55,142 bases of DNA, taken from contig JAJDXR010000088.1 of the NCBI GenBank assembly GCA_022823165.1, positions 1-55,142 of the forward strand. The letters run 5' to 3'. This DNA is from Anaerolineae bacterium (GTDB taxonomy: Bacteria > Chloroflexota > Anaerolineae > Aggregatilineales > Phototrophicaceae). Shown here piece after piece: positions 51,630-55,142 of this stretch; positions within the stretch are counted from its first letter, which is position 1, and each line of letters begins with the position of its first letter. Made by a program: the position numbers and the translations under genes. Under the pieces are notes generated by a model. The model had not been told where the DNA came from and searched no databases. It saw only the letters and a program-made list of their open reading frames with translations.

Positions 51630-51700
51630 GGGCGAGCCAAGGCTCGCCCCTACAAGGCTTCTGAGGTTGAGCGCGGGCGACTCACAGAGTCGCCCCGACA
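51630..51700. repeat. Two palindromic interspersed repeats
   Basis: CGGGCGAGCCAAGGCTCGCC is followed by CCTACA (51630-51654). GGGCGACTCACAGAGTCGCC is followed by CCGACA (51676-51700). They lie between htpG and the DUF1801 gene. Confidence 0.8.
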
Positions 51701-51732
51701 AGACGTTTCAGACTGAGCGCGCGGGCGACCGC

Positions 51733-53736
51733 CTACGACTCGTCATTGTCTATTGGCTCGGAATCGGCTTCCTCCAAATTGAGGTCGCTTAAGTCGATCT
51801 GCGGCGTCTCGGCGATGGTCGGCTCGCTGATGACGGTTTTGACATCGGCGAAGGACAAATCGGCCGTCGCCGAGCCGGTGGCGGCTTGCATCAGCAGCGT
51901 CAGCCGCGCCGCCATGCTGGAGGGATCGGGATGGATGCCGTCTTGCAGAAGCGCCGTCTCGAAGACTTGCTCAACCACGGCGTCGATCAAGTCAGCGTCG
52001 CCGTCGGCAGCGATCAAGCCGCTGAGATTGTGCATCAGCGGGTGGCGCGGGTTCAGCTCCAGCGCCTTGACCGGCAGCTCATAATCTTTGTCCAGCAGGC
52101 GATTGATGCGGTACATATAACGATTGCCGCTGTCGTCTTCGCTGACCAGGCGCGCCGGACTGCCGACCAGGGTTTTGCTCTCGCGCACATCGCTGACGCG
52201 CTCGCCCAGGCGCGACTTCACTCGCGCTAACAGGGCGGCGAAAGAATCGCTCTCCAGCGGCGCTTCCGGCGTCTGCGCCTCGTCCGCCACCTGCCCCACA
52301 TCGTCCAGGTCCAGCTCGGCCGAATCGACGCTGACCAACTTGTGGCCTTTGAAGTCGGTCAAGCCCATGGGCAGCATGGCGTCGACCGGATGCGTGAAAT
52401 AGAGCACTTCGATGCCGCGCTGGCGGAAGGCGTCCAGATGCGGGCTGCGCGAGCCGCTGCCGTAGTCATCGGCGATGATGTAATAGAGTTCGTCTTGATT
52501 TTCCGACAGGCGCTCGACGACCTCGTCCAGGGAATAATAGCGGCTGGGGTCGTCATCGTAGGTAGTCTGGAAGTAGAGCAGCGGCTCGAGGTCGCTGCGA
52601 TCTTCGTTTTCAATGACCAAGCCCTGCTTGAGATAAGCGCCGAATTCCCCGAAGACGCCCAGATATTTGTCGCGGTCATTCTTGGCCATGCGCTTGAGCT
52701 CGCTGAGCACACGGCGGGTGACCGTTTTCTTGAGGCCCGCCATGACGCGGGTGGCCTGGATACTCTCGCGGCTGACGCTGAGCGGCAGGTCCTCGCTATC
52801 GACCACGCCTTGCACGAAGCTGAGGTATTCGGGCAGCAAGTCGCGATTGTAATCTTCGATCAGCACCTTGCGAGCGTAGAGCTGCAGGCCCGGCTCCTTA
52901 CGCGGACTGAACATATTCTGCTCGGCGCTGCCAGGCAAGTAAAGCAGCGCGTAAAATTGCATAGGCACATCGGCGCGCATGTGGATGTGGTGGCGGGCGC
53001 CGGCGAAGTCCATCGTCAGCATCTTGTAGAAGCTGTCGTACTCCTCGTCCTCGACTTCCGAGGGGCTGCGCCGCCATATCGCCTGCTGTTTGTTAGTCGG
53101 CTCTTCGTCGTCGCCGACGTGAATCGGGAAGGCGACATAATCCGAGTGCCGGCGGATGATGTCCTTGAGGCGGAATTCGCGCGTGAATTCTTTCTCGTCC
53201 TCTTTCAAATGCAGCGTGACCGATGTGCCGCGCGCGTCTTTTTCGGCCGCCTCCAGGCTGTAGCTGGCGCCGCCGGTGGCCGACCACTTGACCGCCTCGT
53301 CCTCGGGCCGATAGGAGCGGGAGACGACATCAACTTGCTTGGCCACCATAAAAGCCGAATAGAAACCGACGCCGAATTGCCCGATGATATCGGCGGCGCT
53401 CTCTGGTTTGTCTGCCATGGCTTCAATGAAGGCTTTGGCGCCCGACTTGGCGATGGTGCCCAGGCCGGCCACGATTTCTTCGCGATTCATGCCGATGCCG
53501 CTGTCGCTGATGGTCAAGGTATTGGCCTCTTCGTCGACTTCGATGTGGATTTCCAGCTCGGCCTGCGCGTCCTGGACGGCGTCATTGGTCAGCATCTCGA
53601 ATTGCAGCCGATTCAGCGCGTCCGAGGCGTTCGATATCAGCTCGCGCAGGAAGATTTCCTTCTCGGTGTACAGCGAGTGGATCAGGATATTCAGCAGCTG
53701 CTGGGTTTCCGCTTGAAAAGTATGTTGCTCGCTCAT
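51733..53736 (-). CDS. htpG: Hsp90-family chaperone HtpG
   Basis: The 667-residue protein is HtpG. It has the N-terminal ATPase site FLRELISNASDALNRLQFE, DSGIGMNREE and GQFGVGFYSAFMV. The middle domain has VDSEDLPLSVSRESIQ. The C-terminal dimer domain is slightly longer than in E. coli (624 residues), with an acidic end. It assists protein folding and stress survival. AAGGA lies before the ATG. No CIRCE element or sigma32 promoter is recognised upstream. Confidence 0.95.
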   Translation of the reverse strand: MSEQHTFQAETQQLLNILIHSLYTEKEIFLRELISNASDALNRLQFEMLTNDAVQDAQAELEIHIEVDEEANTLTISDSGIGMNREEIVAGLGTIAKSGAKAFIEAMADKPESAADIIGQFGVGFYSAFMVAKQVDVVSRSYRPEDEAVKWSATGGASYSLEAAEKDARGTSVTLHLKEDEKEFTREFRLKDIIRRHSDYVAFPIHVGDDEEPTNKQQAIWRRSPSEVEDEEYDSFYKMLTMDFAGARHHIHMRADVPMQFYALLYLPGSAEQNMFSPRKEPGLQLYARKVLIEDYNRDLLPEYLSFVQGVVDSEDLPLSVSRESIQATRVMAGLKKTVTRRVLSELKRMAKNDRDKYLGVFGEFGAYLKQGLVIENEDRSDLEPLLYFQTTYDDDPSRYYSLDEVVERLSENQDELYYIIADDYGSGSRSPHLDAFRQRGIEVLYFTHPVDAMLPMGLTDFKGHKLVSVDSAELDLDDVGQVADEAQTPEAPLESDSFAALLARVKSRLGERVSDVRESKTLVGSPARLVSEDDSGNRYMYRINRLLDKDYELPVKALELNPRHPLMHNLSGLIAADGDADLIDAVVEQVFETALLQDGIHPDPSSMAARLTLLMQAATGSATADLSFADVKTVISEPTIAETPQIDLSDLNLEEADSEPIDNDES

Positions 53737-53880
53737 GTTCCGTCCTTGCTTTGTGAATCACACCGCGCATGTGACGCGCAAGTTCTCGCGTAACGTATCA
53801 TTTGTATCATGCTGAGGCGAACTTAAACAGTTGATTTCGAGCGGAATTACGGCAAAGCGCGCATTCTTCACCGACGCCGG

Positions 53881-54876
53881 TTGCGCAACAGAATATCGGA
53901 CTTTTATCGTTGGGAACGTCAGATTGCGAAGCATTTCCCAAAACTCAATAGCTGGCAAGCGATGAATCTGGCTTTGTTTAGCTTCGCCTTGGCACTAGCT
54001 TGCAGTTGTCATCAGATTGCCATTGCGCGGCAAGCGCGTTGTGGCGAGCAACTAGACAGCGCGATTAAGCGCTTGCAGCGTTTTTTGGGAAACGAGAAAT
54101 GGATTGGGCAGCATTGTTTCAGCCCCTTAAGCAAGAGGGTCTTAAGCACAGTGGAAACCGAGCGTATTCATTTGTTAGTCGATGAGACTAAATTGAAAAA
54201 CCGCTTGGCGATTATGATGGTGGGTTTAGCTTTTGATGGGCGCTGCATCCCGCTGGCTTGGCGCTGCTATAAGGCGAATAGCGCTGCAGACTATCCGGCG
54301 GAAGGTCAAGTGGCGATGATTTCGAGCTTGCTGGAACTGGTTCGATCGGGGCTTCCAGCCGACAGGCCAGTGCTGGTGTCGGCGGATCGGGGCATCGGCA
54401 CATCGCCCAGTCTATGTCGCCGGGTTGAGGCGCTGGGCTTTAAGTACTTGTTTCGCATCACCAAGCAGAGCAAGCTCCTGACTGAAGAGGGCGAGTTCAG
54501 CATCTATGAGCAGGTTAAGCCGGGAACGATTTGGCGAGCGGAGGGCAAAGTCTTTAAGCAGCGCGGTCCTGTGCCAGCTAGCGTACGCGCCATTTGGGAC
54601 AAAGACTGTGCTGAGCCCTGGCTGCTGATTACAAACGATTCTGGTCTGACAGGGCGAGAATATGCGAGGCGAAACTGGCAGGAGCAGAGTTTTCGCGATT
54701 TCAAGAGTGGCGGCTGGAATTGGTTGCAAAGCGGTATCCGCTGCCCAGAGCGCATGTCGCGGTTTATTGCCATTATGGTGATGGCTTACCTATATATGAT
54801 CAGCCTAGGTTGCCATGTCGTTGCTACGGATTGTGCCAGTCCACTTATAAGAGACACCTTATGTGAAATCAATTGA
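53881..54876 (+). CDS. IS4-family transposase, apparently 3'-truncated
   Basis: The 331-codon frame has the DDE site of IS4 enzymes: first Asp in LLVDETKL (near residue 101), second Asp in VSADRGIG (near 167), and the Y-2-R-3-E-6-K pattern in YARRNWQEQSFRDFK. The C-terminus ends CASPLIRDTLCEIN, which is read from the antisense strand of the neighbouring transposase end, so the normal C-terminus has been replaced. The TTG start is a guess because the frame stays open up to 53827. Probably not functional. Confidence 0.75.
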   Translation: MRNRISDFYRWERQIAKHFPKLNSWQAMNLALFSFALALACSCHQIAIARQARCGEQLDSAIKRLQRFLGNEKWIGQHCFSPLSKRVLSTVETERIHLLVDETKLKNRLAIMMVGLAFDGRCIPLAWRCYKANSAADYPAEGQVAMISSLLELVRSGLPADRPVLVSADRGIGTSPSLCRRVEALGFKYLFRITKQSKLLTEEGEFSIYEQVKPGTIWRAEGKVFKQRGPVPASVRAIWDKDCAEPWLLITNDSGLTGREYARRNWQEQSFRDFKSGGWNWLQSGIRCPERMSRFIAIMVMAYLYMISLGCHVVATDCASPLIRDTLCEIN

Positions 54877-55142
54877 GCCTTGAAAGTTTTGGATGTCAAT
54901 GTGGTATTTTTCGCGCAGAATGCGCTTAAACAGATGGGCGGTGATTTTTGCAATCAGTCGAGTTGCCAAGCCAGCCACCGTTTTCGCTAGCAAGCGTTCT
55001 AAGTTTCGACCTGTGTTCTGAAGCTCATGGAAGACCCCTTCAATCCGCTCTCGCAGTCTGTTGAGCCGCCTCTCATAGTCAGGAGCATGTTGGATTTTCT
55101 GGTTTTTGCGTCTGGGCGTCAGAATCCTGTTGCCTGTTTCTC
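54859..55142 (-). CDS. C-terminal part of another transposase, cut by the window edge
   Basis: This is the last 93 codons on the minus strand up to a TAA at 54859. The sequence contains YERRLNRLRERIEGVFHELQ, RNLERLLAKTVAGLATRL and KITAHLFKRILREKYHIDIQ. The glutamate in RERIEGVFHEL is placed as the last residue of a DDE site, and the pattern resembles IS982-like or related elements. The N-terminal part lies beyond the window. It overlaps the IS4-type frame by 18 bp in convergent orientation. Confidence 0.6.
   Translation of the reverse strand, partial: ETGNRILTPRRKNQKIQHAPDYERRLNRLRERIEGVFHELQNTGRNLERLLAKTVAGLATRLIAKITAHLFKRILREKYHIDIQNFQGSIDFT

Noticed and set aside
53737..53880. CIRCE or sigma32 heat-shock element before htpG
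   Set aside because: No TTAGCACTC-N9-GAGTGCTAA repeat and no CTTGAA/CCCCAT-like pair is present.

Overview
The window is GC-rich bacterial chromosome, most likely from an uncultured Chloroflexota of the Anaerolineae type. This is an inference from gene style, not from a marker gene. The clues are a 58-residue Flp-type pilin with a GQGLVEYALILVLVA core, TPR proteins ending in PPC-like domains, secreted proteins with long PT-rich (PTNTPTP) linkers, a DM13 protein, a cobalamin methionine synthase, and intergenic DNA full of short palindromic repeats ending in TGTAGGGGCGA. Sulfatase, phytanoyl-CoA-dioxygenase-like, SnoaL-like and sarcosine-oxidase-like genes suggest an aerobic heterotroph using varied organic matter. 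No CRISPR array, tRNA, rRNA or prophage was seen.

Layout. 0.3-7.3 kb: a BMP-family solute-binding protein, a secreted propeller-like protein, and on the other strand a 1389-residue fibronectin-III surface protein. 7.4-11.8 kb: a co-directional run of MSOX-like oxidase, Asp/Glu racemase (ATGA overlap) and two full-length tandem-domain SnoaL-like proteins. 11.8-12.1 kb: a MITE-like element. 12.1-19.9 kb: RmlC-type epimerase, S9 peptidase, a GT4 glycosyltransferase, a methyltransferase, a sulfatase, a phytanoyl-CoA-dioxygenase-like oxygenase and a small membrane protein. 20.0-26.6 kb: two probably acquired cassettes, a DUF5343 pair and a BglII/BstYI-type restriction-modification pair, on either side of metH. 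26.7-33.1 kb: MFS transporter, DM13 protein, TPR-PPC protein, the SRP RNA gene, TrpB2 and a LysM lipoprotein. 33.1-41.4 kb: M42 peptidase, Flp pilin, a 1443-residue receptor-like kinase, and SPFH/NfeD genes with a 53-residue membrane peptide. 41.5-47.8 kb: GT39-like glycosyltransferase, DUF1028, aldo/keto reductase and two paralogous membrane TPR proteins. 48.3-53.7 kb: DinB, Uma2, CinA/PncC, VOC, DUF1801 and HtpG. 53.8 kb to the end: an IS4-family transposase abutting the end of a second transposase.

The genes form short units, often one to three genes with head-to-tail overlaps (ATGA, TGATG, TAATG), rather than one large operon. Several sigma70-like promoters can be read directly. The best are TTGACG-17-TATACT for the SRP RNA, TTTACA-16-TATAAT for the oxygenase and TTGACA-17-TGTTAT for the DUF5343 pair. 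The most distinctive items are the receptor-like kinase with a non-canonical catalytic loop, the FnIII protein with a recently duplicated C-terminal module, the TPR paralogs sharing an N-terminal signature, the SRP RNA with a UAAC tetraloop, and the MITE-like elements. No complete, clearly new multi-gene system can be proved from sequence alone.
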